Shown: positions 8,569 through 16,256 of the stretch, in pieces
Position numbering within the stretch: the stretch's first letter is position 1
How the letters are laid out: every line of letters begins with the position of its first letter
Source of the DNA: an uncultured Bacteroides sp.
GTDB taxonomy: Bacteria; Bacteroidota; Bacteroidia; Bacteroidales; Bacteroidaceae
Assembly (NCBI GenBank): GCA_959606905.1
Contig: CAUHML010000020.1
Span: 1 to 49,321, forward strand
DNA: 49,321 bases
Reading direction: 5' to 3'
Program-made: the position numbers and the translations under genes
Notes under the pieces: model-generated
The model's database searches: none
What the model was told of the DNA's origin: nothing
The model's input: only the letters and a program-made list of their open reading frames with translations

Positions 8569-8694
8569 TTGGTAAAATCTGGTAAATTTTAAATGAAGTT
8601 CAAAATAATGAGTCTAAGCATAGTTTGTACCCTCAATCGAGGGCGCAGACTGCTTTTTCTTATTTGAACTTCGGGCTTACCAGAGCCTTACCAA
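8569..8694. ncRNA. 126-nt nested-stem element, possible structured RNA
   Basis: Five nested pairings can be drawn: TTGGTAA 8569-8575 with TTACCAA 8688-8694; CTGGTAA 8579-8585 with TTACCAG 8677-8683; GAAGTTCAAAATAA 8595-8608 with TTATTTGAACTTC 8660-8672 (one bulge); AGTCT 8611-8615 with AGACT 8647-8651; and CCCTC 8630-8634 with GAGGG 8639-8643 around an AATC loop. It sits in a 420-base stretch without genes, between the transposase and a small ORF. It could be a structured RNA, a leader, or a small non-autonomous mobile element. The strand is undetermined. Confidence 0.45.
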
Positions 8695-8835
8695 TCAATG
8701 AGGAAGAGTATGTTTGTGCCCTTTTCTTGTATCTACTCATTTGATTATCCAAAAGGCAAAACCCCTAAAAAAACTCTTCTCAAAAAGACCGTAATACATA
8801 TATTAAATATTAATCATTAAAGAAAGGAGAAACCT

Positions 8836-9057
8836 ATGGGTAAAATTGCAACAAGAGCATTTTGTAACACGCTCAAATCGGGTGCATTTAGTTCGGAACT
8901 AACTCGATGTCCGACAAGGAGTGAGATAGAAGCTGTAAAGTTAGCTGTAGCTGGAAATTATTCGAGTAATCAACTCGTAATGGAAGAAGATATAAAAAAT
9001 CTTATTTCTATTATAGTGGTTGGCGAAGCTGGTAACATTATTAGAACACAAGTGTAA
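8836..9057 (+). CDS. Hypothetical 73-aa protein
   Basis: A 73-residue ORF is preceded by an AAAGGAGAA ribosome-binding stretch six bases before the ATG, which is unusually strong for Bacteroides, where Shine-Dalgarno sites are weak. The protein has two cysteines (FCNTL, TRCPTRSEI), a GNYSSNQLV segment and a hydrophobic ISIIVV stretch near the end, too short for a membrane helix. I recall similar short sequences with TRCPT and YSSNQLV motifs near phage- or fimbria-like genes in gut Bacteroidales, but the function is unknown. A hairpin (9067-9104) separates it from the downstream lipoprotein, with which it may share a transcript. Confidence 0.6.
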   Translation: MGKIATRAFCNTLKSGAFSSELTRCPTRSEIEAVKLAVAGNYSSNQLVMEEDIKNLISIIVVGEAGNIIRTQV

Positions 9058-9066
9058 ATAGAAAAA

Positions 9067-9104
9067 CAAGAAAGTGCCTTTGAAAGGAGCAACTCGCTTT
9101 CTTG
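9067..9104. other. Intergenic hairpin between 73-aa ORF and lipoprotein
   Basis: CAAGAAAGTG (9067-9076) pairs with CGCTTTCTTG (9095-9104), ten pairs with one G-T, around an 18-base loop. There is no T-run, so it is more likely a stabilising or attenuating stem than a full terminator. Confidence 0.45.
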
Positions 9105-9146
9105 AAGATATCTCATCCCAGTGGTTGCGGGATAACTCAAAGAAAA

Positions 9147-10190
9147 ATGATGCAAATAAAAGTATTTTGTATGGTGGTGCTATGCGCCTTTTTGTTTATT
9201 GCGTGTGAAAAGGATAATGATGATTATGAACCTATTAAACCACCCGTAGAACAACCGGAGGAACCTGTTAAACCCGAAAAGCCAGATGAGCCCGAGAAAC
9301 CTGAAAAGCCTACTACACCACCGGCAACAGATGATATTATTAATGTAAAAATAGGAGATTCAAACATGATAGTAGGAAGTAATAACTGGAATGCCATTAC
9401 GTATGGCAATGGAAAATATGTAGCTGTGGGAGAAAAGGGATATGTAACTATGTCCACTAATGGTGTTGATTGGAGTACCCCAAAACAGGTAGGTTCGAAA
9501 GTTTGGCATGCCATTACCTATGCAAACGGAAAGTTTGTTGCTGTGGGGGGGAGTGGATATAGTGGGCAAAAAGCATTTGTTACCTATTCTACGAATGGTA
9601 TAGAATGGGCAACCCCAGTTTCAATACCCTCATTATATGGAGACTTATGTTCCATAACATTTGGAAATGGAAAATTCGTTGCTGTGGGGTATCATGAATA
9701 TGGTGGAAGAGAATATGGTTATGTAACGACTTCCACTGACGGCGTGACTTGGACTTCTGCAATTAAAATAGGAGAAGATACAGGGACGCAATTAATGTCT
9801 GTAGCATTTGGAAATGGAAAATTTGTTGCCATAGGGGACGGATATGCAACAACATCAGAAAATGGAATTAGTTGGTCTTCTTTAACAAGAATTTCATACG
9901 ACAGTTTTTATTCCATAATTTATGCTAAAGACAAATTTATAATTTGTGGTTCTAATACTGTTATCTATACATCTACTGATATCATAACATTTGAACAAAG
10001 ATTCGCAAAACCTGGAACTTCTAGTTTAATATCCTTATTATACGACAATGGGTGTATTGTGGCTCTTAGAAAAAATGGATATTATTTGTTATCATCAGAC
10101 GGTATCAATTGGTCAGAACCCGCTCAAATAACAGACGAGTCGGGCAAAGTAGTTACAGCAATGCTCAATGGTGTTTGTGCTATGCCATAG
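9147..10190 (+). CDS. Lipoprotein with EKP-rich linker and beta-propeller-like repeats
   Basis: I start this 347-residue protein at the ATG at 9147 (a second ATG is at 9150), since the in-frame extension to 9102 would put 15 hydrophilic residues before the signal peptide. The signal peptide ends in the lipobox FIAC. A linker built of Pro/Glu/Lys units (PVKPEKPDEPEKPEKP) follows. The rest is about six repeats of roughly 40-45 residues with the pattern YGNGKFVAVG...YVTxSTNGVxW, resembling sialidase/WD-like propeller blades seen in secreted and phage-tail proteins of gut bacteria. It is probably anchored in the outer membrane with the propeller exposed. Ligand unknown. No catalytic residues stand out. 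Confidence 0.75.
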   Translation: MMQIKVFCMVVLCAFLFIACEKDNDDYEPIKPPVEQPEEPVKPEKPDEPEKPEKPTTPPATDDIINVKIGDSNMIVGSNNWNAITYGNGKYVAVGEKGYVTMSTNGVDWSTPKQVGSKVWHAITYANGKFVAVGGSGYSGQKAFVTYSTNGIEWATPVSIPSLYGDLCSITFGNGKFVAVGYHEYGGREYGYVTTSTDGVTWTSAIKIGEDTGTQLMSVAFGNGKFVAIGDGYATTSENGISWSSLTRISYDSFYSIIYAKDKFIICGSNTVIYTSTDIITFEQRFAKPGTSSLISLLYDNGCIVALRKNGYYLLSSDGINWSEPAQITDESGKVVTAMLNGVCAMP

Positions 10191-10219
10191 ACAATCGAAC
10201 TCTATATCAAATATTAGTA

Positions 10220-10250
10220 GGGTATGCTGGGAAACTGGTATGCCCTTTTT
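10220..10250 (+). terminator. Rho-independent terminator after the lipoprotein
   Basis: GGGTATGC (10220-10227) pairs with GTATGCCC (10238-10245), including two G-T pairs, and is followed directly by five T. Confidence 0.7.
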
Positions 10251-10336
10251 GTTTTGAAAGGAATCTTTATATAAAAATAAGGATAGCCAAGTCATGATAT
10301 TATCCAATAAAAATTCATTCCTATTTTTTTATTTCA

Positions 10337-10344
10337 TATATTTG
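10337..10344 (+). promoter_or_regulatory. -7 promoter box for the membrane protein gene
   Basis: TATATTTG matches TAnnTTTG and lies 41 bases before the next ATG. The -33 region is poorly conserved, so this is a modest call. Confidence 0.4.
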
Positions 10345-10385
10345 TTTGCAAGTTAAGATATTCAAGACTAAAACACAAAGAGTAT

Positions 10386-11123
10386 ATGAGTAAATACGAC
10401 TTTACAAATATTGAGAACCAAATAGATATGACAGAATCTCAATTAGAAGATGAAATTAATAGATACCGAGGTCAAAGCAATAAAACATCAACATTGCTAA
10501 CTATTTTTGGAATATTGTTTTTGTTTATTCCTCAGATATATCTATTTTTTACAAACAGTTTTTCTATTTGCAAATGGTATATCTGGATTGTTTTAATATT
10601 ATATGTGTTATGTGGTATTACATCAATTATATTATTCGTTGTGTTTTTATGGCCAAGTAAAGTACCACAGAAAAGAAACCCTGAATTCTTTTATGCTGAT
10701 TTAATGAAACAATATTCAGATGATGGTTATGACGTGGAAGAATCAAACAAAGGAGTACAATATTCATATTTGGGACATATTAAACAATGTCTGATTGATT
10801 ATAGACAGATGAATAATAAAAAAGGAATTATTCATTTTTGGACATACAGATGTATTATTGTTACTGCTTTATGTTACCTTTGTATCGTTCCATATGTCAT
10901 TTCACATGAAAATAAAGAACCCTTAAAAATTATAATTATGAGCAATGGTCAAGAAGAAAAGAAAATTATGAAACCTGAAAATGTAATACAGGTAACGCCT
11001 GTTAAAGTTAGAGAAGGTTTTGCAAGAAAGAAGGAAGATTCTGTAATTCTCGAAAGAAAAAGAGAAATAACACCGGCAACGGAACGTCAAAGAAGTATTC
11101 CTGAAAAAAAAGGTAAAAAATAA
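10386..11123 (+). CDS. Hypothetical membrane protein
   Basis: The 245-residue product has a hydrophilic N-terminus, two adjacent hydrophobic segments near residues 37-60 and 68-95, a soluble part, a third segment around residues 155-175, and a Lys/Glu/Arg-rich tail. The gene is distinctly AT-rich compared with the chromosomal genes outside the insertion, suggesting transfer. It is flanked by its own promoter-like box and a strong terminator, so it looks like a single-gene unit. I recognise no family and see no enzymatic motif. Confidence 0.6.
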   Translation: MSKYDFTNIENQIDMTESQLEDEINRYRGQSNKTSTLLTIFGILFLFIPQIYLFFTNSFSICKWYIWIVLILYVLCGITSIILFVVFLWPSKVPQKRNPEFFYADLMKQYSDDGYDVEESNKGVQYSYLGHIKQCLIDYRQMNNKKGIIHFWTYRCIIVTALCYLCIVPYVISHENKEPLKIIIMSNGQEEKKIMKPENVIQVTPVKVREGFARKKEDSVILERKREITPATERQRSIPEKKGKK

Positions 11124-11133
11124 GACTTGGTTG

Positions 11134-11172
11134 AAAAAAACTTGGTATCAGAAATGGATATCAAGTTTTTTT
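11134..11172 (+). terminator. Rho-independent terminator
   Basis: AAAAAAACTTGGTATC pairs with GATATCAAGTTTTTTT around a seven-base loop (one G-T or mismatch). The T-rich right arm gives a good terminator for the preceding membrane protein gene. Confidence 0.75.
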
Positions 11173-11228
11173 CTTATAAATAATGCAACGTAGACAAAAT
11201 TGTGGTAATCAATATTAGATTTAATCAT

Positions 11229-11270
11229 TCATTATACACAATCGTTGGTACAATAAAGTATATAGTTGCG
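11229..11270 (-). repeat. 42-bp inverted repeat, right copy
   Basis: Exact reverse complement of 6409-6450. It directly precedes the coding remnant of the IS1182-type transposase and probably holds its upstream region. Confidence 0.85.
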
Positions 11271-11583
11271 ACAATTTAAGGAGTATTCTCAAGGCATGGA
11301 TTCCTTATTTCCTTCCCGTCTTGATGAAAATATTTCTTCGGATGCTCCGGTCAGGCTTGCCAACCAACTCGTTGATGAGTTTGACATCAGTCTGTTGTTA
11401 TCCACTTATAAAGGTGGTTGTTGTCCTGCTTATTATTCTCGCATGCTTTTGAAAGTGCTGTTCTTCGCCTACCTTCCTCTATTATCAGTTATCCGAAAAT
11501 CCTTACAGCATTATATCAAGGATATCTATTATAGTCTAAAATATCTGACTCGTAACACTTTTCTATATACTATTCTACCATAA
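11266..11583 (+). pseudogene. Truncated IS1182-family transposase
   Basis: The frame encodes an N-terminal transposase fragment. The MDSLFPSRLDENISSDAPVR start (ATG at 11296; an in-frame TTG lies at 11266) and the LLKVLFFAYL segment match the beginning of IS1182/IS4-like transposases of Bacteroides. After about residue 70 the resemblance stops, and the frame runs into the 3' end of the convergent hydrolase gene. No DDE catalytic residues are present, so it is not functional. It marks an old insertion, deletion or rearrangement inside the 9.7 kb region. Confidence 0.8.
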
Positions 11584-14500
11584 TTATTTTTAAATAATAA
11601 TATTGCCATAATTTCACGAGTTGAACCTACTCCTCCTCCCTTTACCATATTAAACCAAGTAAGAAAGCCACCTCTCGACCAGCAATCTTCAAGAAATATT
11701 GTTCCACTTGTGACAAGATTAAAATCAATATACAAATAGTTTCCACCACTTGATTCTACCCTCCGTATCTTAAATTCGTCATTATTAACTAACACTTCTT
11801 GATCTTCATACTGCGGATTAGGAAAGAAATCAAGGCTAGCAGTAAATGGGTTAGTATATTGACTTACTTCAAAATTTGGAGTATGTGGTTCAAACTCGAA
11901 AGGGGCTGTGGCATCCATATTCAGAAAAACTGGATTTGACCTAATACCCTCAGCATTAAATACTCTCATATAGACTGTCACTTTATTAGTTTTTTGTGTA
12001 GGCATAACTCCCCACCAAGGATCAATAGTTTGTGACCAATCCGAAGTCGAGCTTTCACTATCCCTTTTAAGTTTCCATTCATACTGAATATTTTTCAAAA
12101 AAGTTTCTGCTTTTGAGTCTATACATCTGGCAGACACCATATAAGCGCTAACTTCCATACGCCATTCAAGGACGAATGGGGGAAACCCAACCATTATCTT
12201 CTTATGGAACTTCGTTGTAACATTATTAATAACACAACTGGCGGTAATAGTGATAACACCGTACTTCTTCATCGACAGCGTACCGGTATTGTCTACAGTA
12301 GCTACAGACTCATCAGATGTATTCCATGTAATATTGTAATTCATCGTATTATTACGTATGGTGTAACGGCTACCGTCAGTGGCAACTTCTGGACCGTCCA
12401 CAGTAACCTTCATCTGCTCCAGCATCCAGTCAAGCATAGTAGGCTCGAAAGAAGTATGGTAGGTAGACCCGTCGGTTATATAGAATGCGTCGAACGGGGT
12501 ATGTTTGGGGCTAGCAGGTGGAAAATTCATCAAATACTTCTTCTCATAATCACTTTGAGTCAGTTCAACCTTACCCTCACCGATATCCAGAGAGCTGACT
12601 GTAGGGATAAACATCAGTTTATTCTCAAAATTAGTTGTAAGATTATACCGGGTAAAGAGCTGGACCCATCTTTCGGCCTGGTCACTGCTTATGGCAGCAC
12701 CATTGGCATTGGACAGTTCATAATAGGAACCGGGCATCTTGTCATAGTTAATCATTGATAAAGGGTAATCCCGCTGATAAGAAAAAACAGTCCGGCGAAT
12801 CTTGATCATCCAAAGGAACTTCTTCACATAACGAAGATACATGTTGCATACTGAACGACCGTCGTAACCTATTGGGTTTGCCTCAAAATGTAGAAGTAAT
12901 GTTGAGCTGCCGGGAAGAAAACCAAGCAGGAACACTTGCCAGTCCTGAAGAGCGATACCAAGAACCGAAGCAAAGAAGTTGGGTGCCACAAACTCCATCA
13001 AGATATCCGAAAGGATTTTGGTCGAAGCCCTGCCATCGACATATATATAAGGTTTGCGGCAATCAATAACCGGTGTCTGGCCGTTACTTATACTGACGAC
13101 ACGCATCTTGTATCCGTTATCACCCTCTGGATAGCCCATCTTGGTGAGTTCACGCTGCCAAACAGTATGATAGGAGTTGTCTACGTTCCCATTGTCATCA
13201 ACATAGTTGATAAGCATCTGACGGGCAGCGTTGCTATAAAGCACAGGAGATATCTTGGACTTGAAATCGCCGAGTGCGAGACGTCCTATTATCCATTTGT
13301 CGTAGTAGAAACGCAAGATGCCATTCATCCCCTGGAGAATGCCGAGAGGAACATGGGCACCCAAGTGGGGCGTATCCTGACAAAAAAGGAGTGACACATC
13401 GTGAATATGAGACAGGTTTTCCATTTCTTTAAGCCCATACCGGGCTATCAGACCGCCCATGCTCTGCCCCATAACGATATTCTTTTCAGTGCAGCCGCAG
13501 GAAGCCTTCTCTTGATTGATCAATTCAATTGCGCTCTCGAAAAGTCGGGCATTGGCCTGGATAGAGAGCTTGCTGTCGAAAAGGTCGATGTAGATGATAT
13601 CGTACTCGCTGCGAAGCTTATTAAAGGCTGCATATCTCTGGCTAAGCCCATTCACAAAGGTATGAAGGTTCGTGTTACCGAATTTTTCGTCACCCATATA
13701 CGGATTAGCATCATCAACAAATTCCAAGGGGTCAAAACCTTCCATGACAATAAAAGGTTTGGTGAGTTTGCCGGGACTGCCCGTGGAATACAAATAAGAT
13801 ATACGACCGGAAGCTTTTTCACCGTTATAGGGTAAACTGGCCGTAATGTCAACACAACGGTCAGGCTTGAACTTCGCCGCCTCTGTACGGGTGATCACAT
13901 TATCTGTGATGACCTTCACCAGACTGTGGCTGTACAAATAGCTCCCGTCGGCAAGTCTCACACGCATCTTCAAGTGTTTCACACCGGTAGAGGAATAACT
14001 GCCCTGATAGCTGCTGCCGCTGGATACAGAGACATAGCCTCTTCCGTCATCTGCGTCAAACTCAACTTTTCCGCTAGTAACGTTACTTTTCCAGATAGAT
14101 GCAGGAAAAGAATATGAGATATTACTGCCGTAAAAAACGGTGTCCTGGGCGGAAAAGCCCAGCGTGTACCCGATGGAATAAGGGTTCTGCCAAACACCGT
14201 TCACCTCGTTGTCGAAAACCTGCTCATTCTCGTAACGTATAAGATGACTGCTCAATGCGTCTTCACGAATATATGAATACTGGTACAACACGACCCCTAT
14301 AATCCCCTTACCTCTTCCAGAAAGGGAGTGTTGGGTGGCAAGAACCTCTTCTGCATTGAAAGGCTTGGCACCCACAGAGGAGGAGCGAACGGTACGAAGA
14401 AGATTCTCGAAGGCGACACGATCCACATAATTGCTATCATTCAATTCCTTGCCATTATAAATATCCAGATCAGCCAATTCAAAGGCATAGTCACGAAGAA

Positions 14501-14645
14501 GACCATGAGGAATCTTACTCTTGTCAAGGTGCTGGAACATGTTGTCAAGCCAGTTCCTGACTTCAGGGGTATCTTCAACAAAATGTGATTGCCCTAGTGC
14601 CGACATGTAGAATATGCAGCACAACAGAAAAATTATATTTTTCAT
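11529..14645 (-). CDS. Secreted lipase-like alpha/beta-hydrolase with Ig-like domain
   Basis: This 1038-residue protein has an N-terminal signal peptide (MKNIIFLLCCIFYMSALGQ). The N-terminal 270 residues are unassigned. An alpha/beta-hydrolase region follows around residues 290-500, in which GQSMGGLIARYGL provides the GxSxG nucleophile elbow. Near residues 770-830 there is a BIG2-type Ig-like domain (SDESVATVDNTGTLSMKKYG). The rest looks beta-rich. The fold suggests an esterase or lipase exported to the periplasm or cell surface; the substrate is unknown. It is the last gene of a three-gene minus-strand operon with two small lipoproteins, 14 bases after the preceding gene. Its 3' end meets the broken transposase, so the extreme C-terminus could have been altered. 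Confidence 0.75.
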   Translation of the reverse strand: MKNIIFLLCCIFYMSALGQSHFVEDTPEVRNWLDNMFQHLDKSKIPHGLLRDYAFELADLDIYNGKELNDSNYVDRVAFENLLRTVRSSSVGAKPFNAEEVLATQHSLSGRGKGIIGVVLYQYSYIREDALSSHLIRYENEQVFDNEVNGVWQNPYSIGYTLGFSAQDTVFYGSNISYSFPASIWKSNVTSGKVEFDADDGRGYVSVSSGSSYQGSYSSTGVKHLKMRVRLADGSYLYSHSLVKVITDNVITRTEAAKFKPDRCVDITASLPYNGEKASGRISYLYSTGSPGKLTKPFIVMEGFDPLEFVDDANPYMGDEKFGNTNLHTFVNGLSQRYAAFNKLRSEYDIIYIDLFDSKLSIQANARLFESAIELINQEKASCGCTEKNIVMGQSMGGLIARYGLKEMENLSHIHDVSLLFCQDTPHLGAHVPLGILQGMNGILRFYYDKWIIGRLALGDFKSKISPVLYSNAARQMLINYVDDNGNVDNSYHTVWQRELTKMGYPEGDNGYKMRVVSISNGQTPVIDCRKPYIYVDGRASTKILSDILMEFVAPNFFASVLGIALQDWQVFLLGFLPGSSTLLLHFEANPIGYDGRSVCNMYLRYVKKFLWMIKIRRTVFSYQRDYPLSMINYDKMPGSYYELSNANGAAISSDQAERWVQLFTRYNLTTNFENKLMFIPTVSSLDIGEGKVELTQSDYEKKYLMNFPPASPKHTPFDAFYITDGSTYHTSFEPTMLDWMLEQMKVTVDGPEVATDGSRYTIRNNTMNYNITWNTSDESVATVDNTGTLSMKKYGVITITASCVINNVTTKFHKKIMVGFPPFVLEWRMEVSAYMVSARCIDSKAETFLKNIQYEWKLKRDSESSTSDWSQTIDPWWGVMPTQKTNKVTVYMRVFNAEGIRSNPVFLNMDATAPFEFEPHTPNFEVSQYTNPFTASLDFFPNPQYEDQEVLVNNDEFKIRRVESSGGNYLYIDFNLVTSGTIFLEDCWSRGGFLTWFNMVKGGGVGSTREIMAILLFKNNYGRIVYRKVLRVRYFRL

Positions 14646-14659
14646 AATGAGTAGACTTT

Positions 14660-15346
14660 TTACAAAATATAATCAAATAATCCTGATGTATAGAAAGTTC
14701 TATTCCTTTCAATGTTATATCCCTCAAACTTCCCTTCTGTTACTGATGCCTTATATGAAGCCTGTGGAACACGTTTACTCGTAACCTCAGTTTCAAAATT
14801 AAATAGACCAAAGATTTCACCTTTATCTACATTAATATTAGTAAACTCAATATACCCTTTGTTTACAATGTCAGTCTTTAGAATAATCTTCTTTTTTCTG
14901 ATACTTTTAGGGATAAGAGTTGTATCTGAACATTGATAAAGGTACGGAGTTACTTCAATGGACGCTATATAACATTCATCCTCAAAATCAAATGGACCGT
15001 TGTTATCAATATGTTCCTTGAAATAATATTTCTCTCCCAATTGCGGTAGTCCCTTTTGAGTGACAGAAATATATATCCTATAATTTCCACCTTCCTTATC
15101 ATTAATGCCTTTAGCTATATTGAAAGTAAAAGAGCCATCGTCATAATATGAATAGTTCATATGAAAACTTGTCGGAGCTTCAAACATTGTTCTTAGTCCT
15201 TCTCCCCTAGCACATTTACCATTTATAATACATTCAACATAGCTGTTATTTTTTAATAATGATTCTACTATATCTTTTTTACAGCCACTGAGTGACGATA
15301 ATATTAAACATAGTATTGTGATTAGCATTAACTTTGTACTTTTCAT
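14660..15346 (-). CDS. Hypothetical lipoprotein (228 aa)
   Basis: A type II signal peptide ends in LSGCKKD, so the product is a lipoprotein. The mature part is beta-strand-rich and of about 205 residues, with two further cysteines (YVECIINGKC). It resembles the many DUF5025-like or unassigned Bacteroidales lipoproteins, but I cannot name a family. The start overlaps the stop of the preceding gene (15343-15346), so the two are translationally coupled. Position ahead of the secreted hydrolase suggests it works with it, for example as a surface binding or inhibitor protein; this is inference only. Confidence 0.7.
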   Translation of the reverse strand: MKSTKLMLITILCLILSSLSGCKKDIVESLLKNNSYVECIINGKCARGEGLRTMFEAPTSFHMNYSYYDDGSFTFNIAKGINDKEGGNYRIYISVTQKGLPQLGEKYYFKEHIDNNGPFDFEDECYIASIEVTPYLYQCSDTTLIPKSIRKKKIILKTDIVNKGYIEFTNINVDKGEIFGLFNFETEVTSKRVPQASYKASVTEGKFEGYNIERNRTFYTSGLFDYIL

Positions 15347-15660
15347 TGTAAAGTGTTTAGATCATCAACTATTTTTAGATAATGGACATACAAGCTATCC
15401 GGGATAGTAAGATCAATGGCTTCTTCTTTACTCATATTAAGTATATAAGCAGAGTCACGATAAATAATCTGATCCATCAGCATGTTTTCCAAACTAGATT
15501 GCTCCTTATGTAGCTTTTCGTCAGGAGTAAGATTTAATTGTGTAGATTTGTCAATTGAAATGCCACTATTGGCATTTTCTACTATGATATCAGAGTCATT
15601 ACACGATGATACCACCAACATAAATGTTAAGACTAGCACTAGCTTTGTGTTCATTTTCAT
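15343..15660 (-). CDS. Small hypothetical lipoprotein (105 aa)
   Basis: The signal peptide ends in VVSSCNDS, giving a lipidated product of about 85 residues, hydrophilic and probably helical in its second half. The first and third codons (ATG at 15660 and 15654) are both possible starts. It leads a three-gene operon with the lipoprotein at 14660-15346 and the secreted hydrolase. No family recognised. Confidence 0.65.
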   Translation of the reverse strand: MKMNTKLVLVLTFMLVVSSCNDSDIIVENANSGISIDKSTQLNLTPDEKLHKEQSSLENMLMDQIIYRDSAYILNMSKEEAIDLTIPDSLYVHYLKIVDDLNTLQ

Positions 15661-15994
15661 AGTTGTGTAATTTAATAGTTAAACATTTATTTATGTGAAA
15701 TATATTATTATGTATAGTCAATTGTCATAAGTCATTATGTATTAGAGGTCTATATTTTTTTAAAAAGAGATTGTTTGTGTAATTTTTAAACATATAATAA
15801 AGGTAATAAACTTATTCAATATAAAAAATATTTTAATCACTTTTTTTACTATTAATCATAATGCCATTTAAAAAATCGACTTATAATCAATAAATGTTCT
15901 CTTAATATCAACGGATATTATTATAATTGGAAGTTATTAGATATTCACTAAGAGTCAATACTTCCAGAAAAATGTTGTTCTATTCTAGCAGAAC
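15661..15994. other. AT-rich stretch without genes at the right end of the insertion
   Basis: These 334 bases are very AT-rich and contain no credible ORF. They should include the promoter of the three-gene operon reading leftwards, but I found no clean CAAAnnTA box. The right direct repeat follows. Confidence 0.6.
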
Positions 15995-16041
15995 TAGTAG
16001 TGTTTCGCAGGCAAAAATCCTGAATGATATAATCAATAAAA
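15995..16041 (+). repeat. Right 47-bp direct repeat of the insertion
   Basis: Second copy of 6253-6299 with one mismatch. It contains only the last codons of an EamA-like gene in frame, preceded by unrelated AT-rich sequence, and runs directly into a terminator. It therefore represents the displaced downstream flank of the EamA gene, 40 bases from tRNA-Thr. Confidence 0.85.
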
Positions 16042-16075
16042 AAGCTGTTTACCATACGGATAAACAGCTTTTTAT
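16038..16075. terminator. Bidirectional terminator, probably native to the EamA gene
   Basis: AAAAAGCTGTTTA pairs with TAAACAGCTTTTT around an eight-base loop. In the uninterrupted chromosome it would have followed the EamA stop codon by about 20 bases and also ended the facing tRNA-Thr transcript. Confidence 0.8.
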
Positions 16076-16080
16076 TGGTG

Positions 16081-16154
16081 AGCCTCTTGTCGGATTCGAA
16101 CCAACGACCCCGAGATTACAAATCACGTGCTCTGGCCAACTGAGCTAAAGAGGC
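16081..16154 (-). tRNA. tRNA-Thr (TGT)
   Basis: On the minus strand the acceptor stem GCCTCTT pairs with AAGAGGC, discriminator T. The anticodon loop is TTTGTAA (anticodon TGT) and the T-arm has GGTTCGAATCC. The anticodon stem contains one T-T mismatch by eye. No CCA is encoded. Confidence 0.95.
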
Positions 16155-16174
16155 GTTATTTTCTTTTGCGGGTG

Positions 16175-16205
16175 CAAAGGTATGAAATACTTTTAAAAAT
16201 GCAAA
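16175..16205 (-). promoter_or_regulatory. Promoter of tRNA-Thr
   Basis: On the minus strand, TTTG (complement of 16202-16205) and TACCTTTG (complement of 16175-16182) are spaced by 19 bases, 20 bases before the tRNA. Confidence 0.7.
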
Positions 16206-16256
16206 TACATCGTATACTTTTTTTATATTTGCATTCTCACTAATAATTATAAGACA

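Noticed and set aside
6409..11270. Invertible cassette through the 42-bp inverted repeats
   Set aside because: The enclosed 4.8 kb carries its own promoters and terminators, and identity stops where IS-like sequence begins, so paired IS remnants explain it better than a programmed switch.
12204..14588. Several long plus-strand frames opposite the hydrolase gene
   Set aside because: They are antisense shadows of the 1038-aa gene with no start signals or family features.
15927..16148. 73-codon plus-strand ORF
   Set aside because: It runs through the right direct repeat, a terminator and the antisense of tRNA-Thr, so it is a chance frame.
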